From NCBI GenBank assembly GCA_010031285.1, contig RHAY01000004.1:1-19515 (forward strand): 19,515 bases of DNA, read 5' to 3'. The DNA comes from Methylophilaceae bacterium. GTDB taxonomy: Bacteria > Pseudomonadota > Gammaproteobacteria > Burkholderiales > Methylophilaceae. Within the stretch, counting starts at the first letter, position 1, and the number at the start of each line of letters is the position of its first letter. Position numbers and translations under genes: made by a program. The notes under the pieces were generated by a model. That model ran no database searches and was not told the origin of the DNA. It saw nothing but the letters and a program-made list of their open reading frames with translations. Below are positions 1-8,089 of this stretch, piece after piece.

Positions 1-84
1 GCTGACTTACCTTTTAAACCTAAAGTTGAAAAAGACAAAACTAAGTTTAAAAGGCAGCCTAAACATAAAGCTAAATTCGACTAA
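1..84 (+). CDS. C-terminal end of a basic protein (partial)
   Basis: The window opens inside an open reading frame that reads to a TAA at 82-84. The visible 27 residues are strongly basic (Lys/Arg about every second or third residue, with PKVEK and RQPKHK stretches), as in the disordered tails of RNA-binding proteins such as DEAD-box helicases or pseudouridine synthases. No folded domain is visible, so the family cannot be assigned. Its stop directly abuts the stop of the convergent gene at 85, leaving no spacer. Confidence 0.55.
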   Translation, partial: ADLPFKPKVEKDKTKFKRQPKHKAKFD

Positions 85-333
85 TTATTTTTTCTTTTTG
101 TCTTTTTTTCGACCGCAAGACATCCAACAAACCATTTTGCCATCTTGAAAACTATAACGCCCAATAATAAACAATATAGTGGCTAGGAAAACTTGTTGGA
201 ATATAAAAATAGGCACATTAAACTCTGTCACACCATCATAAACACAATGGTATTGAAATGCGGCGGTAGGCACATAAGAAAAAGACAAAGCAAAAACTAA
301 TAAAGCCAATACATTGTAAGTACATTGTTTCAT
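85..333 (-). CDS. Small membrane protein of unknown function (82 aa)
   Basis: Not a family I recognise. The start is well supported: on the minus strand a TTAAGGAC Shine-Dalgarno sequence lies about 8 nt before the ATG. Residues ~5-26 form a hydrophobic signal-like or membrane segment ending in PTAA. A second hydrophobic stretch covers ~41-59 (PIFIFQQVFLATILFIIG). The C-terminus is a Cys-x3-Cys (residues ~69 and 73) followed by a lysine run (KKDKKKK). Two further cysteines sit at 4 and 30. The layout fits a small inner-membrane protein with a basic cytoplasmic tail. It is transcribed divergently from the metal-transporter remnant at 429. Function is unknown; the strong ribosome-binding site is the main reason to think it is real. 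Confidence 0.6.
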   Translation of the reverse strand: MKQCTYNVLALLVFALSFSYVPTAAFQYHCVYDGVTEFNVPIFIFQQVFLATILFIIGRYSFQDGKMVCWMSCGRKKDKKKK

Positions 334-428
334 GTTGAAGTCCTTAATATTTAAATAGCTCGGTAATGTTTAAATTGCAAAACTAATATATAGTATTTTT
401 AACTAGAATAAAATCTAAAGAGATATGT

Positions 429-662
429 ATGTCAAACGATCACCATTCACATCACTCTGAAACACATTTCACCTCAACTGAAGTCGTCAGAGACATCGTT
501 ATCGGTATGTCAGATGGACTCACTGTTCCATTCGCTTTGGCTGCAGGTTTATCAGCAGCTGTTGATTCTTCAGCAATTATTGTGACAGCAGGATTGGCTG
601 AAGTTGCTGCGGGTGCGATTGCGATGGGTCTTGGTGGATATCTTGCTGGGACTCCGAGTTGA
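429..662 (+). pseudogene. VIT1/CCC1-type Fe/Mn transporter, N-terminal fragment
   Basis: 77 residues: a His-rich N-terminus (HHSHHS), then VVRDIVIGMSDGLTVPFALA (TM1) and TAGLAEVAAGAIAMGLGGYL (TM2), which are signatures of the plant-VIT1-like branch of the CCC1/VIT family. These proteins export Fe2+ or Mn2+ from the cytoplasm in exchange for protons. After GGYLAG the frame runs into an unrelated TPS and a TGA at 660-662. Family members continue here into a charged cytoplasmic metal-binding region, and that continuation is present in another frame immediately downstream. The start ATG at 429 follows a weak purine-rich site (AAAGAGAT). I read this as one gene broken at ~650 by a deletion of about 20 nt, not as a separate small protein. 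Confidence 0.85.
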
Positions 663-1111
663 AGCGTGAAGCTTATGAAATCAAACATTTACGTGAACGC
701 GAAATTTCAGAAGTCGAAGAAATACTTTCTGAATACGGACTAAAAGGAAGCGCACTTAAAACTGTTGTTAAATCTATCACTTCTAATCGTGAGCGTTGGC
801 TCAAATTTATGATGAAATTTGAATTAAATTTAGAAAGACCTGATCCAAAAAGGGCCTTTATCAGCGCCTCAACTATTTCATTAGCTTACATTGTGGGTGG
901 ACTCATTCCTTTGGCGCCATATATTTTTATATCTGATATTGGACCCGCTTTAAAAATGTCCGTCATTGCAACAAGTATCGCATTGATTTTATTTGGTTGG
1001 ATCAAAGGTCGTTTTACAGGTGTAAATCAAGGACGATCAGCGATGCAAACACTTATCATTGGCGCTTTGGCATCTTCAGCTGCTTTTGGTTTGGCTCACT
1101 TATTTTCATAA
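659..1111 (+). pseudogene. VIT1/CCC1-type Fe/Mn transporter, C-terminal fragment
   Basis: Remainder of the same transporter in a shifted frame. The apparent TTG start at 659 is not convincing: the frame already encodes family-like DSELKREAYE from 650 onward, upstream of that codon. Residues ~1-60 are the charged, Glu-rich cytoplasmic metal-binding region (ISEVEEIL, ERWLKFMMKFEL). Three hydrophobic segments follow: ISLAYIVGGLIPLAPYIFI, VIATSIALILFGWI and the C-terminal LIIGALASSAAFGLAHLF. These match TM3-TM5 of the usual five-TM VIT fold. Joined to the upstream fragment it would give a near-complete protein lacking roughly seven residues between TM2 and the metal-binding domain. No slippery heptamer is seen at the overlap, so programmed frameshifting is not favoured. 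Confidence 0.82.
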
Positions 1112-1162
1112 AAGTTTTAACAATTCAATAAAACCTCACTTCCTCTTGAAAGAAATTATATA

Positions 1163-1218
1163 AATAACTTGCATTTTACAAGCTAACTGGTAATCTAACT
1201 TGTAAAATGCAAGTTATT
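1163..1218. promoter_or_regulatory. Perfect 20-bp inverted repeat, likely HxlR operator
   Basis: AATAACTTGCATTTTACAAG at 1163-1182 is repeated as its exact reverse complement at 1199-1218, with a 16-bp spacer. Each arm contains its own imperfect dyad, CTTG-N7-CAAG (1168-1182 and 1199-1213), and the two dyads lie 31 bp apart, about three helical turns. The element ends 23 bp before the SDR start codon. A tentative -35 (TTGCAT, 1169-1174) and -10-like TAATCT (1191-1196) would lie within or between the dyads, so occupancy should repress. Two tandem dimer sites and a downstream HxlR gene suggest autoregulation; this link is inference. Confidence 0.72.
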
Positions 1219-1241
1219 AATTAATACTCTAGGGGCTTTTC

Positions 1242-2237
1242 ATGAAAAAAGTTTTAATTACAGGAATTACTGGCTATATTGGAGAGCACTGCGCTGCAGA
1301 ACTTCTTCGTCAAGGATATGAAGTGATTGGAACAGTTCGATCTCGTTCGAAGGCAGATGCCACCCGAAAAACAATTGGCCAAGTTGCAAAAATAAATAAT
1401 TTATCTTTTGTTGAAACTGATTTACTTTCTGATAGCGGCTGGACAGAAGCTATGAAAGGGTGTTCGTATGTCCTCCATATTGCATCACCATTTTTTTTAA
1501 AAGAGCCATATGATGAAAATCTCTTGATTACTCCAGCTGTGGAAGGCACTCTTCGCGTTATTAAAGCGGCTAAGAGTGCAGGTGTAAAAAGGCTTGTGCT
1601 AACTTCATCGACTTTTGCAATTATTGCGGGAAAGGATACTGGTAAATATGGGCCTAATGACTGGTCAGACATTAATCTAAATATCGGTGCATATGCAAAA
1701 AGTAAGACTTTGGCTGAAAGGGCTGCTTGGAAAGCAGTAAAAGGAAGCAATATGGAGATGACCGCTATTCTTCCAGGTGCAGTTTTTGGTCCTCCATTAG
1801 GCTCTAAAGCTGAAGCTCAAAATGTAAAAATGATGAAAGACCTGATTGCTGGAAAAATGCCGATGATTCCTGATATGGCTATGGGCATGATTGATGTCCG
1901 CGATGTAGCAAAACTTCAAGTTGCTGCGATGATCAAAAGCGGTGCAGCTGGGAAAAGATTTATAGCATGCTCAGCAGAACCAATAGAAATGTCAGCGTTG
2001 ACCGAAGTATTAAAAAAAGCCGGTTACAAAAAAGTGCCTACTGTTAAAGCCCCTACTTTCCTTTTAAAATTTATAAGCCTCTTTGATAGAGAAGTTAAAG
2101 GTATGCTTCCATTTATTGGTAAAAAAGCATCGTATGATAATAGTGAAACTTTCAAAATCCTAGACTGGAAGCCTACCCCTATGTCAAAATCTTTCGAAGA
2201 AATGGCTACTGCTATCACTGTAAATGAAAAAAAATAA
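1242..2237 (+). CDS. NAD(P)-dependent extended SDR oxidoreductase
   Basis: 331 residues, full length for the extended short-chain dehydrogenase group that includes dihydroflavonol-4-reductase and cinnamoyl-CoA reductase-like enzymes. The N-terminal Rossmann fold shows GITGYIG (GxxGxxG, residues 8-14). LVLTSSTFA supplies the catalytic-Ser region, and Tyr151-x3-Lys155 (YAKSK) is the catalytic pair. VFGPPLG and MIDVRDVA are typical of the C-terminal half. It probably reduces a carbonyl with NADPH in the cytoplasm, but the substrate cannot be read from sequence. It is the first gene of an operon whose second gene, an HxlR regulator, overlaps its end by 14 nt. HxlR-controlled SDRs are often induced by reactive aldehydes, quinones or electrophiles, which is a reasonable guess here. 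A large inverted repeat lies just upstream. Confidence 0.88.
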   Translation: MKKVLITGITGYIGEHCAAELLRQGYEVIGTVRSRSKADATRKTIGQVAKINNLSFVETDLLSDSGWTEAMKGCSYVLHIASPFFLKEPYDENLLITPAVEGTLRVIKAAKSAGVKRLVLTSSTFAIIAGKDTGKYGPNDWSDINLNIGAYAKSKTLAERAAWKAVKGSNMEMTAILPGAVFGPPLGSKAEAQNVKMMKDLIAGKMPMIPDMAMGMIDVRDVAKLQVAAMIKSGAAGKRFIACSAEPIEMSALTEVLKKAGYKKVPTVKAPTFLLKFISLFDREVKGMLPFIGKKASYDNSETFKILDWKPTPMSKSFEEMATAITVNEKK

Positions 2238-2595
2238 CAAAAAAATTGATTGGCGTTCTATATGCCCAATTAGCTCTTCTCTTGACGTGCTTGGTGACAA
2301 ATGGTCCTTACTAATAATTCGTGATTTAATTATTCACGAAAGCAGAACCTATTCACAATTTCTGGAATCTCCTGAGCAAATTGCAACAAATATTTTGGCA
2401 TCAAGACTCAATCTTCTCTCACATTTAAAATTAATTGAAAGAGTAAATCTTAAATCAGCTTCTCGGAATAATGCTTATCAACTTACTAAAGGTGGAGAAG
2501 CTCTAAAGCCTATAATTAAATCACTTGGGAAGTGGGCTGGAGAACATCTTTCTGAATTTAACCCTAACATGCTGAAAATTAATGAAACCCTGTAA
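2224..2595 (+). CDS. HxlR-family winged-helix transcriptional regulator
   Basis: 123 residues, typical HxlR/DUF24 length. The conserved opening is present: Cys14-Pro followed by LDVLGDKWSLLIIRDL, then the winged helix (QIATNILASRLNLLSHLKLIER) and the family ending YQLTKGGEALKPII. The Cys before the first helix is the redox- or electrophile-sensing residue in relatives such as YodB and HypR, so thiol-based sensing is plausible. The ATG lies inside the last codons of the SDR gene (14-nt overlap), indicating translational coupling and one transcript. Its likely target is the paired-dyad inverted repeat at 1163-1218 ahead of the operon, and possibly the efflux operon starting 71 bp downstream, although no copy of the dyad is seen there. 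Confidence 0.9.
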   Translation: MKKNNKKIDWRSICPISSSLDVLGDKWSLLIIRDLIIHESRTYSQFLESPEQIATNILASRLNLLSHLKLIERVNLKSASRNNAYQLTKGGEALKPIIKSLGKWAGEHLSEFNPNMLKINETL

Positions 2596-2665
2596 AGTTC
2601 GATTTCACTATAAAATAAGCTGTTAAGAAATACCCTGTTTTTTCTTTTGAGAATTGAGGCTTTAG

Positions 2666-3793
2666 TTGCAACACTATTTTCGGTTATCTAGATTTTACTT
2701 ACTTCTTAGTCTTCTATTGCTTTCTTTAAGTGGTTGTCACAAACCGCAGGACCAAGGCAATGGCATGCCACCTAATTTTGTTTTACCTGTGACAATGCTT
2801 GAAGCTACACCTACTAGTATTCCTATTACAGCTGAAGCTGTGGGCCAAACAGAAGGTGCAAAAGAAGTTGAAATTAGACCTCGCGTTGGCGGTATCTTAT
2901 TAAAAAGAAAATACAATGAAGGTTCTGCAGTGAAAGCAGGTCAAACATTGTTCGTCATTGATCCTGAGCCATACAAAATAGCCTTGAATCAAGCGCGCGC
3001 TCAATATAATCAAAATCTCGCTCGAACTGAGCAGGCGACTCGAGAGAGAAAACGTTTGGAAGGTTTAATTGAATCTCAATCAATCAGTCAGCGTGAATTT
3101 GATAATGCAACATCGGATGAATCAATTAGTTTGGCGGCCCTTGCTCAAAGTCGCGCAAACTTAAAACAGGCAGAACTTAATCTTTCTTATACCAATGTCA
3201 CAGCGCCTGTAGATGGTATCTCGGGTCGCTTTCAATTTTCTGAAGGTGCGCTTGTTGCTGCGAATACAAGCTTACTTACCACATTAGCTCAGGTAAATCC
3301 TATTTGGGTACGTTTTAGTTTTTCAGATAACGAACTTAAGCAATTAGGTGGCGCATTAAATGAAAAAAATGTTCAAGAAGTTTCAATTGTGCTTTCCGAT
3401 GGAAATGAATATGCAAAAAAAGGCAAAATAAATTTTGCGGCAAGTGAAATCAATCCATCACTTGGCACTCAAGAATTGAGAGCAACATTTGAAAATAATG
3501 AACGCCAAATTTTGCCAGGTCAATTCGTTCGTGTGCGTGTGACCACTGGTAAAAAAGATGGTGTATTTGTATTACCTCAATTAGCAGTGCTTAATTCCGA
3601 TCAAGGTAAGTTTGTCTTTGTCGTGAATGAAAAAAATCAAGCCACACCTCGCCCTGTGATGACTGGCGAATGGAAGGGTAAAGATTGGGTTATTTTAGGT
3701 GGACTTCAAGCAGGCGATAAAGTCATTATCGACAATCTTATTAAAGTGCGTCCTGGCATGCCTGTCACTAACATGCCTAATTTCAAAAAATAA
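2666..3793 (+). CDS. RND efflux periplasmic adaptor (MFP) lipoprotein, AcrA-like
   Basis: 375 residues, full length. A TTG start at 2666 is preceded by GAGG at 2656-2659 (6-nt spacing), and no better ATG exists. Residues 1-23 are a lipoprotein signal ending in LSGC, so Cys24 would be lipidated. Features in order: N-terminal lipoyl half (VEIRPRVGGILLKRKYNEGSA), an alpha-helical hairpin (~100-165) rich in Gln/Arg/Glu, second lipoyl half (YTNVTAPVDGISGRFQFSEG), beta-barrel (VNPIWVRFSFS) and membrane-proximal domain ending ...IDNLIKVRPGMPV. It would bridge the inner-membrane pump and the outer-membrane factor encoded next. Its TAA shares a base with the pump ATG (TAATG), giving tight coupling. 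Closest in character to AcrA/MexA of the HAE1 (hydrophobe/amphiphile) systems; the substrate is unknown. Confidence 0.92.
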   Translation: MQHYFRLSRFYLLLSLLLLSLSGCHKPQDQGNGMPPNFVLPVTMLEATPTSIPITAEAVGQTEGAKEVEIRPRVGGILLKRKYNEGSAVKAGQTLFVIDPEPYKIALNQARAQYNQNLARTEQATRERKRLEGLIESQSISQREFDNATSDESISLAALAQSRANLKQAELNLSYTNVTAPVDGISGRFQFSEGALVAANTSLLTTLAQVNPIWVRFSFSDNELKQLGGALNEKNVQEVSIVLSDGNEYAKKGKINFAASEINPSLGTQELRATFENNERQILPGQFVRVRVTTGKKDGVFVLPQLAVLNSDQGKFVFVVNEKNQATPRPVMTGEWKGKDWVILGGLQAGDKVIIDNLIKVRPGMPVTNMPNFKK

Positions 3794-6792
3794 TGAGTAA
3801 ATTTTTTATTACGCGGCCCATTTTTGCTGCGGTAATCTCAATCATTATTGTTTTGGCTGGTATTGCGGCTGCCTTGAAGTTATCGATTGCCCAATATCCT
3901 CAAATTGCACCGCCCACAGTCGTTATCACAGCAAGCTATCCTGGTGCGAGTGCCGAAACATTATCTAAAACAGTAGCAGGTCCTATTGAAGAACAATTAA
4001 GCGGAGTTGAAGGCCTTCTTTATTTTAATTCAAGCACGGATTCTAGCGGTACGCTTAACATTACTGCGACTTTCGAAATTGGTACAAATATTGATCAAGC
4101 CACTTTCAACGTAAGTAACCGTGTCAATATTGCATCGCCTCGCTTACCTGAAATGGTGAGACGCACAGGTGTCATTGTGCAAAAAAAATCAAATGACATT
4201 CTTTTGGTTGTCATGCTCACATCAAAAGATAAACAATTTGATCCACTTTATTTAAGTAATTACGCAACACTTAATGTTTTAGATGAAATTAAACGAGTGA
4301 AAGGTGTCGGGGATGCCAATATATTTGGTGCCCGTGATTATTCGATGCGTATTTGGTTAAAACCAGATCGCATGGCTCAACTAGGTATTACTACTTCAGA
4401 TATTGCAGCAGCCATTCAGAGTCAGAATGCACAATATGCTGCAGGTAAAATTGGTCAAGAACCTTCGGTCACTGATCAACAACTTGTATATACAGTCAAT
4501 GCAAAAGGTCGCTTATTAGACCCTAATGAATTTGGAAATATTATCGTTCGCGCAGAAGGCCCTAATGGCATTCTCTATCTTAAAGACATTGCGCGTATTG
4601 AATTGGGCGCTCAAACCTACGATATCAATACAACATTAAACGGCAAACCTGGTGTAGGTATTCCTATTTTTCTTCAAACAGGTGCTAATGCCCTGGATAC
4701 AGCCAAAGGTATTAAAGAAAAAATGGCTGAACTTAAAGAACGTTTTCCTAAAGGTATGGATTTTGAAATTCCTTATGACACAAGTAACTTTGTAAAAGCA
4801 TCTATGAAGGAAGTATTTAAAACACTTGGCGAAGCAATGCTTCTTGTCGTGATTGTTGTGTTTCTATTTTTACAAAATTGGCGTGCCACTTTAATTCCTA
4901 TTATTGCTGTTCCCATTTCGCTTATAGGTACCTTTGCAGGTTTATATCTTTTTGGTTTCTCTATAAATACATTGACACTTTTTGCAATGGTCTTATCTAT
5001 CGGTATTGTTGTCGATGATGCCATTGTTGTTCTAGAAAATATTGAACGTTTGATGGCAGAAGAAAAACTCTCTCCAATTAGAGCGGCCATTAAATCTATG
5101 GAGCAAGTAGCTGCTGCCGTCGTTGCGATTGTATTAGTGTTATGTGCTGTATTTGTTCCAGTTGCATTTATGGGTGGTATTGCAGGAGAGCTCTATCGAC
5201 AATTTGCAGTTACTGTTGCTATCGCAGTTGTCATATCTGGCATAGTAGCACTAACACTTACACCAGCATTATGTGCAATTATTTTAAATCCACATAATAT
5301 TCATTCTAAATTCTTTGATCGCTTTAATAATGGATTTCATCGTTTAACTCATTTCTATATTAAGGTTGTAAATAGCACACTTCACCATCGCTTTATAGGT
5401 GGTATAGTTTTTGTTGCCATTGTCATTGCTTCGATTTTTCTTTTCAAATTTACACCTACAAGCTTTATACCGCCTGAAGATCAGGGCTACGTAATTACTG
5501 CAGTCATGCTTCCTGATGGGGCTACTATTAGTCGAACTTCTAAAACAACGGAAGCTGTTCGATCTGCCATTGCTAAAGATCCGGCAAGTACTTTTCAGTT
5601 TGCAGTGAATGGTTATGATCTTATTGGTGGCGGCAATAAATCAAATGCAGCTACTATGTTTGTAAGATTAAAAGATTGGGCCGAGCGAAAAAGTTCGGCA
5701 AGTGATATTGTAAAAAAACTTTTTGGGATTGGCATGATGCAACCTGATGGGCTTGCCATTGCATTTAATCCTCCATCTATTCGTGGGTTAGGTAATTCTG
5801 GCAGTATGGAAATTTATATTCAAAGTCGAAGTGATACAAACCCATTACATTTATTTGCAGCAGTCAATTTATTTATAGAGGCACTTAAGAAAGAACCACG
5901 TCTATCCGGCATTAATACTTTTTTTAGGCCTACTGTGCCGCAACTTTTTATTGAGGTAGATGAAGCTAAAGCCATGAGCTTGGGTATCCCTATCTCAAGT
6001 ATCTATGACACTTTACAAAGCACCATGGGCTCCCTTTATGTAAATGACTTTAATAAATCAGGTAGAACTTATCGTGTCCAACTTCAGGCCGAAGCACCTT
6101 ATCGAATGAAACCTGATGATCTGGGTAAAGTTTATGTGCGCTCTAAAACAGGGGCTATGGTTCCTCTGTCAGCGGTAAGCACAGTAAATAGTATTGTCGG
6201 TGCCGAACAACTCGAACGTTTCAACGGACTTCTCTCAGCTAAAGTGTTAGCAGGTGGTGCGCCTGGTGTAAGTTCAGGTGATGCCATTAAACTGGTTGAA
6301 AAAATTGCAAAGGCAAGTTTACCGGAAGGTTATCAAATGGCTTGGACAGGACAAGCTTATCAAGAAAAACGTACAGGCTCTGCAGCATTCTTTGCCTTCG
6401 GTTTTGCCATTATTATGGTATTTCTGATTTTAGCTGCACAATTTGAGACATGGGCGTTGCCTCTCGCAGTGATTATGGCTGTGCCATTTGCACTGACTGG
6501 CGCTCTTATTGCTGTGATGGTTCGTGGTATGCCAAACGATATTTATTTTCAGATTGGTTTAATTACCTTTAGACCTATTGTCATGACATCTATGGCATTT
6601 GTATTTGGTATTGTCCCTCTCGTTGTCGCCACTGGTGCGGGAGCCTCAGCACGCCAATCAATGGGCACTGGCGTATTTGGCGGCATGATTTTAGCCACCT
6701 TTATTGCGACTATTTTTATTCCGCTCTTTTTTGTATGGCTTAGCGGTCATCATATTCGTCATCATGGTCATATCGATGAGGATAAAAAATAA
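3793..6792 (+). CDS. RND (HAE1) efflux pump, AcrB-like, lacking TM10
   Basis: 999 residues; AcrB/MexB relatives are usually about 1,030-1,060. The N-terminus (FFITRPIFAAVISIIIVLAG), the porter domains and TM4 with the proton-relay pair Asp408-Asp409 (GIVVDDAIVVLENIERLM) are intact. The break is near the end: NDIYFQIGLIT (to residue ~925) runs straight into FRPIVMTSMAFVFG. In AcrB the two are separated by a stretch containing SAKNAILIVEFA (TM10 with the essential Lys940) and a cytoplasmic loop. About 37 residues are missing in frame, at nt ~6567. Without TM10 the last two helices would invert and the proton relay would lack its lysine, so this copy should be non-functional if real. It sits in an adaptor-pump-outer membrane factor operon. 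The protein family is certain; the cause of the deletion is not. Confidence 0.9.
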   Translation: MSKFFITRPIFAAVISIIIVLAGIAAALKLSIAQYPQIAPPTVVITASYPGASAETLSKTVAGPIEEQLSGVEGLLYFNSSTDSSGTLNITATFEIGTNIDQATFNVSNRVNIASPRLPEMVRRTGVIVQKKSNDILLVVMLTSKDKQFDPLYLSNYATLNVLDEIKRVKGVGDANIFGARDYSMRIWLKPDRMAQLGITTSDIAAAIQSQNAQYAAGKIGQEPSVTDQQLVYTVNAKGRLLDPNEFGNIIVRAEGPNGILYLKDIARIELGAQTYDINTTLNGKPGVGIPIFLQTGANALDTAKGIKEKMAELKERFPKGMDFEIPYDTSNFVKASMKEVFKTLGEAMLLVVIVVFLFLQNWRATLIPIIAVPISLIGTFAGLYLFGFSINTLTLFAMVLSIGIVVDDAIVVLENIERLMAEEKLSPIRAAIKSMEQVAAAVVAIVLVLCAVFVPVAFMGGIAGELYRQFAVTVAIAVVISGIVALTLTPALCAIILNPHNIHSKFFDRFNNGFHRLTHFYIKVVNSTLHHRFIGGIVFVAIVIASIFLFKFTPTSFIPPEDQGYVITAVMLPDGATISRTSKTTEAVRSAIAKDPASTFQFAVNGYDLIGGGNKSNAATMFVRLKDWAERKSSASDIVKKLFGIGMMQPDGLAIAFNPPSIRGLGNSGSMEIYIQSRSDTNPLHLFAAVNLFIEALKKEPRLSGINTFFRPTVPQLFIEVDEAKAMSLGIPISSIYDTLQSTMGSLYVNDFNKSGRTYRVQLQAEAPYRMKPDDLGKVYVRSKTGAMVPLSAVSTVNSIVGAEQLERFNGLLSAKVLAGGAPGVSSGDAIKLVEKIAKASLPEGYQMAWTGQAYQEKRTGSAAFFAFGFAIIMVFLILAAQFETWALPLAVIMAVPFALTGALIAVMVRGMPNDIYFQIGLITFRPIVMTSMAFVFGIVPLVVATGAGASARQSMGTGVFGGMILATFIATIFIPLFFVWLSGHHIRHHGHIDEDKK

Positions 6793-6793
6793 A

Positions 6794-8089
6794 ATGATGA
6801 AACATTTTTTATTCTTTTTTATTCTTATAAATCTTATTAGTTGTACATTAATTGGTCCTGACTATAAGCGTCCAGAAATCAATTTACCCAATACTTATCA
6901 TCAAGAGAGTAATAAAGAAAATGTTGTCACGGATTTAAATAATTGGTGGAAGCTATATGAAGATCCTTTGCTTAATGAACTAATAGATAAAGCATTAATA
7001 AAAAATACAGATATTAATGCAGCTATTGCTCGCTTAGAAGAAGCTGATGCTTACTTAAAACAAGTCGGTGCTGCGCTGATACCTTCGGTAGATTTAACGT
7101 CACAAGCAAATAGAACTAAAGCTACTGAAAATGGAACCGTACCTTCAAGCTTTGTAAAACCTTATCGTAAAAATTTCAATGTTCAATTAGGAACATCATT
7201 TGAACTCGATTTTTGGGGCAGATTGCGTCGAGCAAAAGAATCGGCACGTGCAGAATATATTTCATCCCAATATTCAAAAGATACTGTGATCTTAAGTTTA
7301 CAAAGCACTCTTGTAAGTAATTATTTATTACTTAGAAGTATTGATTCTCAAATATTGATGCTCAAAGATAATGTTGGATATCGCAAAGAAAATGTAGAGC
7401 TCACAAGAAAACGTTTAGAGAGTGGTCTTATATCAGCACTGGATATGCATCAATCCGAAGCAGCTTTGAATAATCTCTCTGCGCAACTGAGTGATCTTGT
7501 TCGTCAGCGCGAAATTATTTCTAATCAACTTATTCTTTTAACAGGTGATATGAATTTAAATATTGCAGAAAGTAAATTAGATAATTTGATCACGCCTCCC
7601 ACACCACCAGCTAATATGCCTTCATCACTATTAGAATTAAGACCAGATATTAAAGAAGCCGAACAAATCATGATTGCAGCTAATGCAAATATTGGTGTTG
7701 CAAAAGCAGCACTTTTTCCAAACATCGCCCTTACAGCTAATTTTGGAAGAGAAAGTGCTGAATTAAAAAATATCGATAAAACTGGTTCAAATATATGGGG
7801 AATAGGGCTAGGTTTGACTTTACCAATTTTTGACGCAGGCAGAACACAAGCAAAAATTTATCAAGCCACAGCAAAACAAAAAGAAGCGCTTAGCTATTAT
7901 GAATCCTCAATACAAAATGCTTTTAAAGAAGTCAATAATGCGCTCGTGTCTTTAAAAGAATATACAGAGCAAGAAAATGATTTGAAGCTTACCCAAGATG
8001 CAGCTAAAAAAGCTATGGATATTGCATCTAATCGTTACAAAGCTGGTTACTCAAGTTACTTGGAATATCTTGATGCACAGCGAGTCTAG
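6794..8089 (+). CDS. RND outer-membrane factor (NodT/OprM family), 3'-truncated
   Basis: I place the start at ATG 6794 (tandem ATGATG), one base after the pump's stop, with GAGG at 6778-6781 as ribosome-binding site. In-frame codons further upstream overlap the pump and are unlikely. The product is ~431 residues: a short signal with lipobox LISC, GPDYKRPE after the lipidated Cys, then two TolC-type repeats (FELDFWGRLRRAKESARAEY in the first; LPIFDAGRTQAKIYQA in the second). It ends at NRYKAGYSSYLEYLDAQRV and a TAG. NodT/OprM proteins normally continue about 40 residues past LDAQR through the last helix and strand of the barrel. The sequence after the stop encodes an aminotransferase in another frame, so the 3' end appears lost at a junction near 8081-8089. 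The barrel would probably not form. Confidence 0.85.
   Translation: MMKHFLFFFILINLISCTLIGPDYKRPEINLPNTYHQESNKENVVTDLNNWWKLYEDPLLNELIDKALIKNTDINAAIARLEEADAYLKQVGAALIPSVDLTSQANRTKATENGTVPSSFVKPYRKNFNVQLGTSFELDFWGRLRRAKESARAEYISSQYSKDTVILSLQSTLVSNYLLLRSIDSQILMLKDNVGYRKENVELTRKRLESGLISALDMHQSEAALNNLSAQLSDLVRQREIISNQLILLTGDMNLNIAESKLDNLITPPTPPANMPSSLLELRPDIKEAEQIMIAANANIGVAKAALFPNIALTANFGRESAELKNIDKTGSNIWGIGLGLTLPIFDAGRTQAKIYQATAKQKEALSYYESSIQNAFKEVNNALVSLKEYTEQENDLKLTQDAAKKAMDIASNRYKAGYSSYLEYLDAQRV

Noticed and set aside
650..665. Programmed ribosomal frameshift in the VIT gene
   Set aside because: No slippery heptamer or following stem is seen, and conserved residues are missing as well as the frame being changed, which points to a deletion.
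1163..1218. Inverted repeat as a transcription terminator of the VIT gene or an insertion-sequence end
   Set aside because: There is no T-run after the repeat and no transposase or target duplication. The internal dyads and position 23 bp before a gene with an HxlR partner favour an operator.
4773..5090. Minus-strand open frame of ~105 codons inside the RND pump gene
   Set aside because: It is fully contained in a strongly conserved plus-strand gene, has no ribosome-binding site and encodes no recognisable domain; a shadow frame.
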